A stretch of 64,000 nt of DNA from positions 124,001 to 188,000 of the forward strand of contig JAPFFF010000019.1 of the NCBI GenBank assembly GCA_039105265.1, given 5' to 3'. Of this stretch, positions 10,672 through 20,832 are shown piece after piece (position 1 is the stretch's first letter; the number at the start of each line of letters is the position of its first letter). The translations under genes were made by a program, and so were the position numbers. The notes below the pieces were generated by a model. It was not told the origin of the DNA, searched no databases, and worked only from the letters and a program-made list of their open reading frames with translations. The stretch is from Tritrichomonas musculus. Lineage: Eukaryota > Parabasalia > Tritrichomonadida > Tritrichomonadidae.

Positions 10672-11018
10672 GTAGCTGTGAATATATATATATTTATATA
10701 CTTTTTTGTTATTAATTAAAGTACTTGTTAATACATGCTTTTTGTTATTATTATTTATGGTAATTGTATAATATTATTAATAAATCATTAACATTTTTTA
10801 TAATTCGATACGAATATTAGATAGAGAATACAAGATTATATAAGTAAATAAAAAAATGATTTCAAATAGAACGGGAGAATATTTAAAAAAAAAAAAAAAA
10901 AAAGTAGTAATTATATAGAGTAATTGTGAAAATATAGCATCAATATGATTGGTAAAGTTCATTTATCCTTATTTGTCAAAAAAGGTGAAAATAACTGTTT
11001 TGCTGAAGTATTTATTAA
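10672..11018. other. AT-rich spacer with poly(A) run
   Basis: This is AT-rich DNA with an A run of about 19 bases near 10886-10904. No gene, RNA or inverted repeat is evident. Confidence 0.5.
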
Positions 11019-12347
11019 ATGATTACTGAAGAAGAATTTTCTGTTTTTCAAAATCAATTAATCGAACTAGGTCAAGAGAATTTTCGTTTAAAGGAGCAGC
11101 TTGAAGATCTTATGAAAAAAAATGCTGAACTTCCTAAATTAAAAGCTGAACTTGAAGAATGCGAAAAGCAACGAGAAGAAATGAAAGCAACTCATACTCA
11201 ATCAATTCAAGTTCTCAAACAAGAGCTTGCTGATCTCCAAAAAAAAGCAACAGAGCAAGCTGAAGCTAATTCTCGTAAAATTTCTGATAAAATTACTGAA
11301 GTAAACCAGCAAATCACTGAAGTAACAAAACAGACAAAAGAAAAGGAAGATCAAATCGAAGCACTGCGTCAGCAAGTTCATAATCATGATATTCGTGTTC
11401 AGCAAAAAGCTCAAAAATTGGAACAGTTGCAAAAAAGAGCTAAAGGATATGAGCCGTTAGTCGAATTTCTTCGTAATTCTAGAGCCATTCCAATGTATAT
11501 CGAAGATTTAAATATGAAAATTGCCAATTTATCGCAACTTAAAGAAAAAGAAGATAAAGCATTAGCTGATCTTGATCAGCAAGTTACAGATCTTCATCGA
11601 AAAAATGATGAATTAGGACGTCAAATTAAAGATAAATCTGCTGAGATCGAAGCTGCCAACATCAAGTTAAAGGCAACTTCATTAAGAATTCAAAATGCAG
11701 AAGCAGAAATCAAAAAGACTAAAAAATCGCTTGAAGAAGCTACAGAGCGTTTAAATCAAACCAAAGAACAAACTAAAAACGCTGCCAAAGAACGAGAAGA
11801 ACAACTCAAAAAAATTGAAGAAGAAAAAAAAGAATTAGAAAAGGAAATTGCAGAAAAAGAAACGAAGCGAAACGAGTTGCAAAGCAAGCTTGATGCAATG
11901 AAGCAGGATGCAAATCAAGAACTTGAAAAGCATACATCTAAAATTCAAGAATTAAGGAAAAAATTAAATTCGATTAAAGAGACTGGTGATGATGAAGATG
12001 TTCCTAGAGTTGATAGAGAATTACAATTCCAAATTAATCGTGTTATGGAAGAGAAAGCGACCCTCAAAGACAAAACTCAGATGTTACAACAAGCAATTAG
12101 CCTTGTTGAAGAAGAAATAAAAGATAAAGATGTAGAAATACAAACAATGACCTTAAAAATGCCACCTACTTCAAGAATTGTTTCAATGCCAGAATTTCAG
12201 CAAAAGCAGCTTCTCCTTGAAGAGCTTGTGCTTCAGAATAGAGAATTAAGAAATACATTCTCTGAAATGACAGAAAGAATTGAGCAATTAAAATCAGAAA
12301 ACAATCAATTAAGAGAGAAAATCAAATCAAAAACAGAAAGAAAATAA
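11019..12347 (+). CDS. Coiled-coil protein, unknown function
   Basis: The 442-residue protein is almost entirely Glu/Lys/Gln/Leu-rich with heptad spacing from about residue 10 to 325 and again from 340 to 440. A short break occurs at about 325-335 (GDDEDVPRV), and residues 148-165 (KRAKGYEPLVEFLRNSRAIP) form a second, less regular stretch. There is no signal peptide, membrane segment or known globular domain. Such proteins in trichomonads are often cytoskeletal, but nothing here proves that. The gene faces the next coiled-coil gene tail to tail with 189 bp between them. Confidence 0.8.
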   Translation: MITEEEFSVFQNQLIELGQENFRLKEQLEDLMKKNAELPKLKAELEECEKQREEMKATHTQSIQVLKQELADLQKKATEQAEANSRKISDKITEVNQQITEVTKQTKEKEDQIEALRQQVHNHDIRVQQKAQKLEQLQKRAKGYEPLVEFLRNSRAIPMYIEDLNMKIANLSQLKEKEDKALADLDQQVTDLHRKNDELGRQIKDKSAEIEAANIKLKATSLRIQNAEAEIKKTKKSLEEATERLNQTKEQTKNAAKEREEQLKKIEEEKKELEKEIAEKETKRNELQSKLDAMKQDANQELEKHTSKIQELRKKLNSIKETGDDEDVPRVDRELQFQINRVMEEKATLKDKTQMLQQAISLVEEEIKDKDVEIQTMTLKMPPTSRIVSMPEFQQKQLLLEELVLQNRELRNTFSEMTERIEQLKSENNQLREKIKSKTERK

Positions 12348-12536
12348 TTTTTATTTTTAATATCATTTTTGTTTTATATATTTTGATTCTTTTTTTAAAT
12401 CATAATTTTCAAGCAATTTTTTTAAATATAAATTATGCTTTAGTTTTCATAATAATAATCAAATTATAAACGTAAAGAAAATTTAACAAACTAAAAACAA
12501 TTTTAATATAATAATATCATAGATAATAATAATGAA

Positions 12537-14789
12537 TCACTCAATCTTAAGTTTAAGATCATCAACAAGAGATTCTATCTCTGAAATGATGTCTTCCTCT
12601 TCTGTATTATTTTTATTCTGATTAGATCCATCTGAGTTGTCATCTTTCAGCAAATCTTCTTCCTCTTCTTCTTCAAAAAGTGAAGCTTCACTTTCCTCAT
12701 TTTCACTTTCATTTTTTTTAATTGAATTTTCTATTGAATTTATTTTATCTTTAGAGCTTTCATTGAATGAATTTTGCTGTAATTTAGAATCTAATTGAGA
12801 TTGTGATATTGATTCAATATGTGTTATTGTATTCAATTCTGAATTCTGAGAATTTTTAATTATCATTGATTGTTGACTTTCATTCGAATTTGATGAAAAA
12901 ATATCACTCATGTTCTGATTAATCTTATTTTTATTATTTGTAGATTTAAAAGAATTTAAATTTGATTTATTCTTAGAATTTTTTTTGATGGCTGAATTTG
13001 AATTATTTTTGATGTTCAAATTTTTTTTGATGTTCAAATATGAATTGAAATTTTTAATTGAATTTTTATCTTGATTTAAATTTATATTTGACTGAGATTC
13101 AGCAATTGAAACGAGTTCTTTTGCTCTTTCAAGTAAAGCCTTACGAATAACTTTATTATCAATAAAATTCTGATAACTTATAAATTGTTTCAAAATCAAA
13201 TTATAAACTTTTTCAATGAATGAGCGAACAATATCATCTTCACCATTATTATTCTTGCTATTTTTATTCTGTAATAATAAGTCATTATAATAAGTAGCAA
13301 GAGATTTTGTAATTAAACGAATTTTTAAATTAATTTTGAGACCTTTATTTTCAATTATTTGTCTCAAAGAATCAGAAATCTCAGCAGGAACAGTTTCATC
13401 AATACAATAAGAAGAATCAAGACAAGTTTTATTTATTTGATTTTCATCACTGAAAGAATTCGAATTGGCATTCAAATTTGAATTAGTACTTGAATAAGAA
13501 TAAACTTTTGAATTTGAGTTTGATTGGTTTTTTGATTGTAAATTTTTAATTAAAATTTCATTTTTAAAAAGCTCTTTTTTATGCTCACATTTAAGTTTAA
13601 TTATTTCTGATTTTAAATTCTCAATTAATGAAGTAAGATCTATAATTTTTCTTTTCAATTTCATTATTTTAACTTTTGAATTTGTTTTCTGATTTATATG
13701 TGATTCAAATTCATTGAATTTTTCTTCAAGATTTGAATGAATAATTTGTAAAGAATTTATTTCATTCACTTTCAATTTTAGGTTATGTTTGAGTGCTTGA
13801 TTTCTTCTTTTTAATTTAATAATGATTAAATGAAGATTATGAATTTCCTCGTCTTTTTCTTCATCTTTCTCAAGAAGATCTATTTGTTTCATTGTCACTT
13901 TTTCAAGTTGATTTTGATGTTGTTGAAATTGAATGTTTTTGTTTTCTAATTCAATTTTCTGACTAAAATTTTCAACATCAAAATGTGCTTTGATTTGATT
14001 CATTTTCTTTTTGTTGAATTCAATTTCTTGGTTTGTTTTAATGGATTCTATTTCATCATTCAACATTTTATTTTGATTGGTCAAATATTTAACTTGTTCA
14101 GAAAGTTTTAATTTCTCTTGGTTAAAAGTAATGCACTTTTTCTCGAGTGATTTCCTTTTCTTTTTCTCACTTTTAAAATTTTCTTCAAATTCTTTTTTTT
14201 CATTTTGAGCATTCGAAATATAAGATATAAAAGAATCAATATTCGTGAAAAATACATTAAAATAATTTGAAGCTGATTGAAGAAGTTTCGTTAATTTGAT
14301 GGATTGTATTTGAAGCTCTTCGGCTAAATTGGATTTTTCATAATCCTTTGATTGAGTTGATTGCTGATATTTTGAACACTTTTTTTGAAGAGATTCGATT
14401 TTGTCTTGAAGTTCTAAAATTTGATTTTCAAAATTATTTCTTATTTTTTGATTTTCGATTGTATAATGATTCTTTTGGTCAATGTTTTGTTTGGTAGAAA
14501 TTTCAAGTCTTTTTTTTAAATCAAGTATTTCTTGTTGATATTTCCGATTGAATGAGTTAGTTTCTTTAAATTTTATTAATTTGTCTTCATAGATTTCAAT
14601 TTTTTTATTAAGCTCTATTTTTAAATTTAGTATATTTTTTTTGAGTTGACAATTCTCTTCTTCAAGCATGCTAATTCGAATTGATGAACTTTTAAAGTCG
14701 CTCATATTCTTGAATTCTGTATTAATAGCGCTATTTTCGCTGAAGATACTGCTGATTTCATCTTCCTTTGAATCATTTACTTTCAGCAT
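12537..14789 (-). CDS. Coiled-coil protein with acidic C-terminus, unknown function
   Basis: The 750-residue protein has long Lys/Glu/Asn/Ile-rich coiled coil from about residue 35 to 420. A short non-coiled region (about 460-570) includes a helical segment with SDSLRQIIENKGLKINLKI that may be a small folded unit. Beyond it lie Asn/Ser-rich low-complexity sequence (570-680) and a strongly acidic tail (about 695-750, with a run of seven Glu broken by Asp). The start is the ATG at 14789. The gene is divergent from the TKL kinase gene with 323 bp between them. No recognised domain is seen. A structural or cytoskeletal role is only a guess from the architecture. Confidence 0.8.
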   Translation of the reverse strand: MLKVNDSKEDEISSIFSENSAINTEFKNMSDFKSSSIRISMLEEENCQLKKNILNLKIELNKKIEIYEDKLIKFKETNSFNRKYQQEILDLKKRLEISTKQNIDQKNHYTIENQKIRNNFENQILELQDKIESLQKKCSKYQQSTQSKDYEKSNLAEELQIQSIKLTKLLQSASNYFNVFFTNIDSFISYISNAQNEKKEFEENFKSEKKKRKSLEKKCITFNQEKLKLSEQVKYLTNQNKMLNDEIESIKTNQEIEFNKKKMNQIKAHFDVENFSQKIELENKNIQFQQHQNQLEKVTMKQIDLLEKDEEKDEEIHNLHLIIIKLKRRNQALKHNLKLKVNEINSLQIIHSNLEEKFNEFESHINQKTNSKVKIMKLKRKIIDLTSLIENLKSEIIKLKCEHKKELFKNEILIKNLQSKNQSNSNSKVYSYSSTNSNLNANSNSFSDENQINKTCLDSSYCIDETVPAEISDSLRQIIENKGLKINLKIRLITKSLATYYNDLLLQNKNSKNNNGEDDIVRSFIEKVYNLILKQFISYQNFIDNKVIRKALLERAKELVSIAESQSNINLNQDKNSIKNFNSYLNIKKNLNIKNNSNSAIKKNSKNKSNLNSFKSTNNKNKINQNMSDIFSSNSNESQQSMIIKNSQNSELNTITHIESISQSQLDSKLQQNSFNESSKDKINSIENSIKKNESENEESEASLFEEEEEEDLLKDDNSDGSNQNKNNTEEEDIISEIESLVDDLKLKIE

Positions 14790-15092
14790 TCACTTCAGAG
14801 CGTTTATAAATAAAATACTCTTTATTTTTTTTTTTTTTTTTTCTCAAAAAATAATGTTTGATTGAGTCTATATAATTTTTTTGATTTAACAGAAAATTGA
14901 GAAGTAATTTTGAAAATTATCAAACGAAATGTATATATATATCTTAATGTCATCTATATTTATTTTTATATTATCTATACTTCAATATTTAAAAATGATA
15001 ATATATTTTAAAAAAATATTATTATACTTTATTTTCCTTGTATGGTTGAAATATATTAATCAAAAAAAGTTTACAGTTTTTTTCAAAAGATG
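14790..15092. other. Divergent intergenic region with poly(T)
   Basis: This region lies between two divergent genes and must hold both promoters. It contains a T run of about 20 bases near 14824-14842 and is otherwise AT-rich. A clear initiator is seen only on the right-hand side. Confidence 0.4.
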
Positions 15093-15097
15093 TCATA
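15093..15097 (+). promoter_or_regulatory. Initiator (Inr) of the TKL kinase gene
   Basis: TCATA fits the initiator consensus and lies 18 bases (from its A) before the ATG at 15113. Confidence 0.45.
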
Positions 15098-15112
15098 AAA
15101 TTTTTTTAGAAA

Positions 15113-16963
15113 ATGATTCCATCTGAATCCCTGAAGAACCAATATATTATCGATATAAAAGATTATGAAATTGTTAAAAATATTAATCGAGGTGGTTTTG
15201 GAATTATAGATCTAGTTCGAAATAAAAAAACAGGTGACGAATATGCTGCAAAAACAAATCTTATTAAAACGAAACCACAAAATAGACGTTTGATTTTACG
15301 AGAAGTACGTATTTTGATACAAGTTCAGCATCCAACAATTATTCAATTTCGTGGATTCTCATATTTTGACTTTACTGGTGAAAAAAATATTGTTATTCTG
15401 ATGGACCACATGAAATATGGTTCTCTTTCAGATCTCATTGAAAAAGAGAGTAAATCGTTGTGTCCATTAGATTTCGATAATACAAAAAAGCAAATTATAC
15501 TGATTGGAATTGCGCGAGGTATGATGATTTTGCAAGAACATCATGTCATTCATAGGGATTTAAAACCAGAAAACATTCTTCTTGATAAAGATTATAGGCC
15601 AAAGATTACTGATTTTGGCCTTTCAAAATTTTTAGATCCGCAAAATTCTGTAAGTATGTCAATGTCAGATTGTGGTACAATTGCTTACATGGCCCCTGAG
15701 ATATTTAACAGTAATCATTATAATTCGAAAGCTGATGTTTATGCATTTGGGATTCTGATGTACGAATTAATTTCAGGATCTCGTGCATATAAAGATATAT
15801 TCCGTAAGAAAAATTTTAATGCTTTTACTTTTGCTGATAAAATCAAGAAAGGTCTCAGACCAGAATTCAATTTCCCAATTAAAAAAGGTCTTAAAAAAAT
15901 GATTGAAATGTGTTTGTTGGAAAATCCCAAAGAAAGACCAACTTTTGGGGAACTTTTCAGGAAATTAAGTTTATCTCAAGATGATTTTTCCATGCAATTT
16001 GAAAGCAACTTTTCTGAACCAGTTATTTTTGATGATGATAATGATAATGATAATGAAGAAGACTCTGATTTTTCACAATTTGGAAATACCAAATACTGTC
16101 TTGACGATGTTGATTATAATGAAATTATTACTTATTCTGATGAAATTTTGGAAAATAATTCATCTGAAGGCTCAATGGAAGCTTCAAACTCAGCTGCTCT
16201 TGCAAATGAAATTGAGAAGAGAATACTATTAGAAAAAAGAGTCAATGAACTTGAAGCAACAAATAAAAATTTTTCATTAAAATTGGATTCACTTGTTTCC
16301 GAAATATCTCAACTTAAAGAGCAGCACAAGAATGATATCTCTGAATTATCTCGAAAATATGAAACTGAAATATCAGAATTAAAAGCAAAATTAAATGAGA
16401 AAAAGTCTGATTCAAAAGATGATTCAGAATTTTTGGTTCCTAGTATTCCATCTGACTGTTTGGAGTTAATTAACGATAAAGAATATTATGATATATTCTC
16501 ATTTTTAAAAAAATCCGCAAACAAAGGTGATTCTGTTAAAGGACTTCCTTTTACTGCTACTCCATCTACTAAAGGCCATGGAGATATTAAGATTCTTTTT
16601 GAGTTAGATAAACATGATGAATATTTTGGTACAGAAGATAAAAAGAACTCTTTCATTAAAATTGACTTTAGAGATAAAAAAGTTTCACTAATATCCTACT
16701 CATTACAAACTCATTCAAGTGCCAGTAACGGTCATATTACTGGATGGGAGTTATCAGGCTCAAATGATACAAAAAGCTGGAATGTAATCCATGAAATATC
16801 AGACACTGATTGTCTAAGCGAAATAGGAGCTAAGAAATCTTTCTTGTTGGATAGTGAAACACCTTATTATCGATACTTTATGTTAAAACAAACAACTCCA
16901 AATTCGATGGGATATCATAATTTAAGATTGGCAGACATTAAATTTTTCGGACTGATTCACTAA
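15113..16963 (+). CDS. TKL-family protein kinase with C-terminal discoidin-like domain
   Basis: The 616-residue protein has an N-terminal kinase domain (about 15-285) with every catalytic landmark: glycine loop NRGGFG, YAAK (Lys47), HRDLKPEN (147-154), DFGLSK, and the APE motif in AYMAPEIF. Sequence style (CGTIAYMAPEIF, KADVYAFGILMYELISG) is that of tyrosine-kinase-like kinases. An acidic Asp/Asn linker (about 300-325) and a coiled coil (about 370-440) follow. The last 150 residues match the galactose-binding-like (F5/8 type C, discoidin) fold that trichomonads often attach to TKL kinases and BTB proteins, with WELSGSNDTKSW, FMLKQTTPNS and a closing LRLADIKFFG. It is likely an active Ser/Thr kinase with a ligand- or protein-binding tail. 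The target is unknown. Confidence 0.9.
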   Translation: MIPSESLKNQYIIDIKDYEIVKNINRGGFGIIDLVRNKKTGDEYAAKTNLIKTKPQNRRLILREVRILIQVQHPTIIQFRGFSYFDFTGEKNIVILMDHMKYGSLSDLIEKESKSLCPLDFDNTKKQIILIGIARGMMILQEHHVIHRDLKPENILLDKDYRPKITDFGLSKFLDPQNSVSMSMSDCGTIAYMAPEIFNSNHYNSKADVYAFGILMYELISGSRAYKDIFRKKNFNAFTFADKIKKGLRPEFNFPIKKGLKKMIEMCLLENPKERPTFGELFRKLSLSQDDFSMQFESNFSEPVIFDDDNDNDNEEDSDFSQFGNTKYCLDDVDYNEIITYSDEILENNSSEGSMEASNSAALANEIEKRILLEKRVNELEATNKNFSLKLDSLVSEISQLKEQHKNDISELSRKYETEISELKAKLNEKKSDSKDDSEFLVPSIPSDCLELINDKEYYDIFSFLKKSANKGDSVKGLPFTATPSTKGHGDIKILFELDKHDEYFGTEDKKNSFIKIDFRDKKVSLISYSLQTHSSASNGHITGWELSGSNDTKSWNVIHEISDTDCLSEIGAKKSFLLDSETPYYRYFMLKQTTPNSMGYHNLRLADIKFFGLIH

Positions 16964-17422
16964 GAAAAAGCAAGCTAATTGTATATTAAAATCTCTCTTA
17001 TGTATTAATAATTGATATCCAATATTATGCATTTTTTTGAAATATTAAAATAATTAAAAAGAAAAAAAATTAAAAATAATTTTTATTTTTATTTAATGGT
17101 TGTGGGAATAAGGTTGAGATTTACTGAAAATCACTGTCTCTTATATTACTCATGTTCATTTTTTAATGAAGAACTGATTCGATGTATCAGAACACACAAA
17201 ATTTGAATTGTCATTCAAAAATTTATTTCAATTTTAGGATATACGATTTTTTGATTAATGAATATAATGTTAATAACATATATATATTAAATACTATTCA
17301 TTATTATAGGTTTTACATTATATTAATAATTATTTTATATATAAATTATTTATATTAAAATCTTTTTCTATGAAATAAACTTATTTTATTATGAAATTTA
17401 ATACTGTGTATACCTTCAGAAA
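16964..17422. other. AT-rich spacer
   Basis: This is AT-rich DNA between the TKL kinase gene and the broken kinase gene that follows. No feature is recognised. Confidence 0.5.
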
Positions 17423-18969
17423 TTGATCCTTTGAAAAAAAAAAAAAGATTCACTTCTGCAAAAAAATATTAAGTGTACCGTTAAACCTGGTGATAAGCCA
17501 GCAATTGCTAAAATATTAGAATAACGTGAACAAAAAGCATATCAGGATCTTCAGAAAACTCCATTAAAAAATTATATTCCTACTTTTTATGGTACTGATA
17601 AGCATGATGGAAAAGATTATCTCATCACTGCCGACCTCGCTGCTGGTTTTAATAATTTATTTATTGCTGATCTAAAAATGGGGTGTTGTCTTTATGATGT
17701 TGATGCTACAGATGTTAAAAGAAACAAAGTTTTAAAAAAGCAAGATGGATCTACAACAGAATCACTTGGTGTTCGTCTTGATGATGCAAAAATTATTTCA
17801 AATGGTTGTATTATTGAAGAATGGGATAAATATTCTGGTCTTGCTTTTAATTATGATGAGCTTTAAAATGTCTTTAATCAATTTATTCCAAAAAATCTAA
17901 GAGAAGTATTTGCCAAAAAAGTAGGGGATATATATGATGCCTTTTCGGCAACATTAGATAAATATCCAGCTTTCCGTATGTACAAACCAACGATGTTTAT
18001 ACGATTATAAGAAAAAAGATGAGGTTAGAATTTTCTTTATTAATCTTAAGCATACGCATTTAGATATTACTGAATTAGAATGTGATCCTGATGATGATGA
18101 ATATGAAGATGGAGTTTTTCAAGGACTTTCAACCTTAATGAATTTTGCCGAATCTGCTCTTAATGAAACCACTGAAGAAAAAGGACAACTTGATGTCAAA
18201 ATTATTAAATCACGTGATGGAGACGAACTCAAAAATATTAATACATGTATTGTTAACCCAGGCGGGCACCATTGTATAATTCGTTACCCAGATATAAATG
18301 AAGCAAGCGCATATACAGTTTTTATGTCAACTCCAATATCACTTCATATGCCGCGTTTATATGGTATGCAAAACAAGCAAGTTATTGTTGAGGATATTAT
18401 TTTGGGATTCAATTCTCCCTGAATTGCAGATTTCAAAGTTGGATGTAAAACTTATGATATAGATGAAAAAGAAGATTTTAAAAAAGAAAAGCAAACAATT
18501 GCTAATACAACAACAACTTCTCGGTTTTTCGTTAGATTATCAATGGCAAATAAAACCAAAAATGGAAAAACAGATACTAAATGGAACAGAGAATCCAATG
18601 TGAACATAAATGAGTCAAACTTACAGAAAATGATCCTTGAATATTGTGATAATGAGAATCTTCGCAAGAAAATTGCTGAACAACTTACTACTACTTACCA
18701 CTTATTGAGAATCAAATTTGCGAATGTACGATGTTTCTATTTTAATTTGTTATGATGGAGATGATGTAAAGAAAGCCCCAAGATGTGTTTTTTCAAAGCT
18801 TGGTCATGCACATGTTGATATTGATGATGAAGGATTTTCAACAGGACCAGAAAACGATGGTTCGTTTAGAGAAAGAATCATCAATTTGATAAAATACTTC
18901 TCTCCAGCAATTGGAGAAAAAGCTGAAACAACCAATGGCTCATCTTCTAAGTGTTGTCTTTTAATTTGA
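17423..18969 (+). pseudogene. Broken tandem inositol polyphosphate kinase (IPK) gene
   Basis: Two successive IPK-family halves can be read. The first has NNLFIADLKMG near 17643-17678, matching the family motif PxxxDxKxG, followed by TTESLGVRLDD; a later EVRIFFINLKHTHLD matches the 'VxMIDFAH' metal-binding strand. The second has NPGGHH, an EDIILGF element and IADFKVG near 18424-18444, again the DxKxG motif. The frame is interrupted by in-frame stops at 17522-17524, 17864-17866 and 18420-18422, and by frame changes near 18000-18015 and 18720-18750, so the gene cannot make the full protein as it stands. The last residues are CLLI before a TGA, a CaaX-type prenylation signal, implying that the ancestral protein was membrane-anchored. 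The catalytic Ser-Ser-Leu motif is not clear in either half. The host family is secure; the exact 5' end is not. Confidence 0.72.
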
Positions 18970-20832
18970 AAAAGCATAACAATTTTGCTTTTTTTGTATT
19001 TACTATTGTGAAACAAAAGATGTTTTTTGGAATTATTATCATTGTTGAGTTAAAGAAATATATGTCCGATTTTTTTTTTTTAATATATATATAAATTAAA
19101 AAACAAGATGATTACATATGAATTAATAACTGTGCTTGAACGAAAATTTTCCAATACACATAGACTCCAACAATTATTCAAAATTTGTAATTTTCTTAAA
19201 TCTACTTATAATTTCGTTTAAAAAATCATTCCAGAAGCTATTATAAACTTCATTTATTTAAAATCTAATTGAAATAGATATAATCAAAAAATATCTTCTA
19301 ACAATACCAGAACTATAAAGCCCGCCAAAATAAACGTTTATTTTTTAAATTCATGAAAGCAATGAATCCAATGAAAGTTTTATAATTTTTGTTTAGTTTT
19401 GTTTTATAAAATCTTGAGAATAGAGTTTGGGTTTGTATTTTCAATCAATTTATTTTCGAAGTTGATTTTTCTCGAAAAGTTTAAGTATTCAATTTAATTG
19501 ATTTAAATTTTGATCGTTTAAATTTCAATCATTCAAAAACTATAGAACAAGAGAATAGGGATTTACCATCCTGATATGCATTTTGGTATGAATTTAAAAA
19601 AAATTAAAGAAAAATCAAGTTCGGTTACAATTTTGTAAAAAAATTCTTACAACGATTGATTTTTAATCAATGAAAAGAAAATAATCGAATAGTATAAATG
19701 AAAAAAAAATGAAAATTTCATTGGTATACCGCAAAAGCAAATCATTTATCCTATTGAATTATTGAATAATTTTTTGAAAAATCATATTTTATTTAGAAGT
19801 TTTGAATGATATTTTCAAAGAGTACTATCTGAAACTAGTATTTTTCTGAATACAAATCAAAAATTTGAGAAGTGTGAAAAAATTGTTTTTTGTTTATAGA
19901 GAGAAATTATTATTTCGATATGCAAAAGATATTAAAATTCAATATATGATCAAAAAAGTATCGAGTTCCAGAAAAAGGAGTTTTTTGAAAAATGTCCTTT
20001 ATCTATATTTAATCTTTTATTTAAAAATAATGCTTTTCCTGGAAAATTTCCACCCTCTATTTAAAACTATGAAAAAATAACTATCGTTATTATTACATTC
20101 ATTTGAAAAGATTGTTAGATCAAAAAGAATAAGTTAAACTATATGTATCAGTTATATATTTTATGGTTTGTAAATAGATTATTGTTAACTTCCACCCCAA
20201 AACCAATAATTTATTTTTATTCAAATATATAAATTGAAATGAATAGATTATGAAAAATTTAAATTATAGTTTTTAAATTTTGTGAATACACAATTTCTCA
20301 AATGAAATTTCAAATTTCTTTTAAAAATTTATCTTTGTCATAAATTTAATGAAGTTTTTCCACAAAACAAATATATGATTTTTAGGTTTTTTAACATAAT
20401 AAGTATTAAAACATAAATTTAAAAATATTTATATTATAAATTTGTTATTCTATTTTAGAATAAACGAGATAAATTCTATTAAAAAATTTGGAAATAGTGA
20501 AATATAAAAAAAAGATTTATGTTATGCTTTAATCATATTAAATGTAAATTATTAAATTCTATGAAAAGATAAAAAAAAATTTTATAGAAATGACAATTAT
20601 ACTTTCAATTGTACTTTCAATTAATTAAAAATCAAGTATTCAAAAATGCTTGTATTTAGAAAAAGTGTTTATTGAATTTTTCATTCCAGAAAATTTCTTT
20701 TTAAACGAAGAAAATATATTGAATTTTCTTAGAATTGAAATTTATTTAAAAAAAATTGAATTAGAAAGTAAGAAATATTTCAATTAACTTTATTCGGGTT
20801 TTAATTCAAAAGCAATTTATTCGTGTGGATTG
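18970..20832. other. AT-rich intergenic region
   Basis: About 1.9 kb of AT-rich DNA with short, unconvincing open frames. One of 71 codons (19865-20080) is Lys/Phe/Leu-rich with no family resemblance. A few segments, for example around 19316-19332 (GCCCGCCAAAATAAACG), are slightly richer in GC, but no inverted repeats or RNA genes were recognised. Confidence 0.5.

Noticed and set aside
19865-20080. 71-codon plus-strand frame in the 19-20.8 kb gap
   Set aside because: Lys/Phe/Leu-rich translation of AT-rich DNA with no family match, no ATG context and no initiator.
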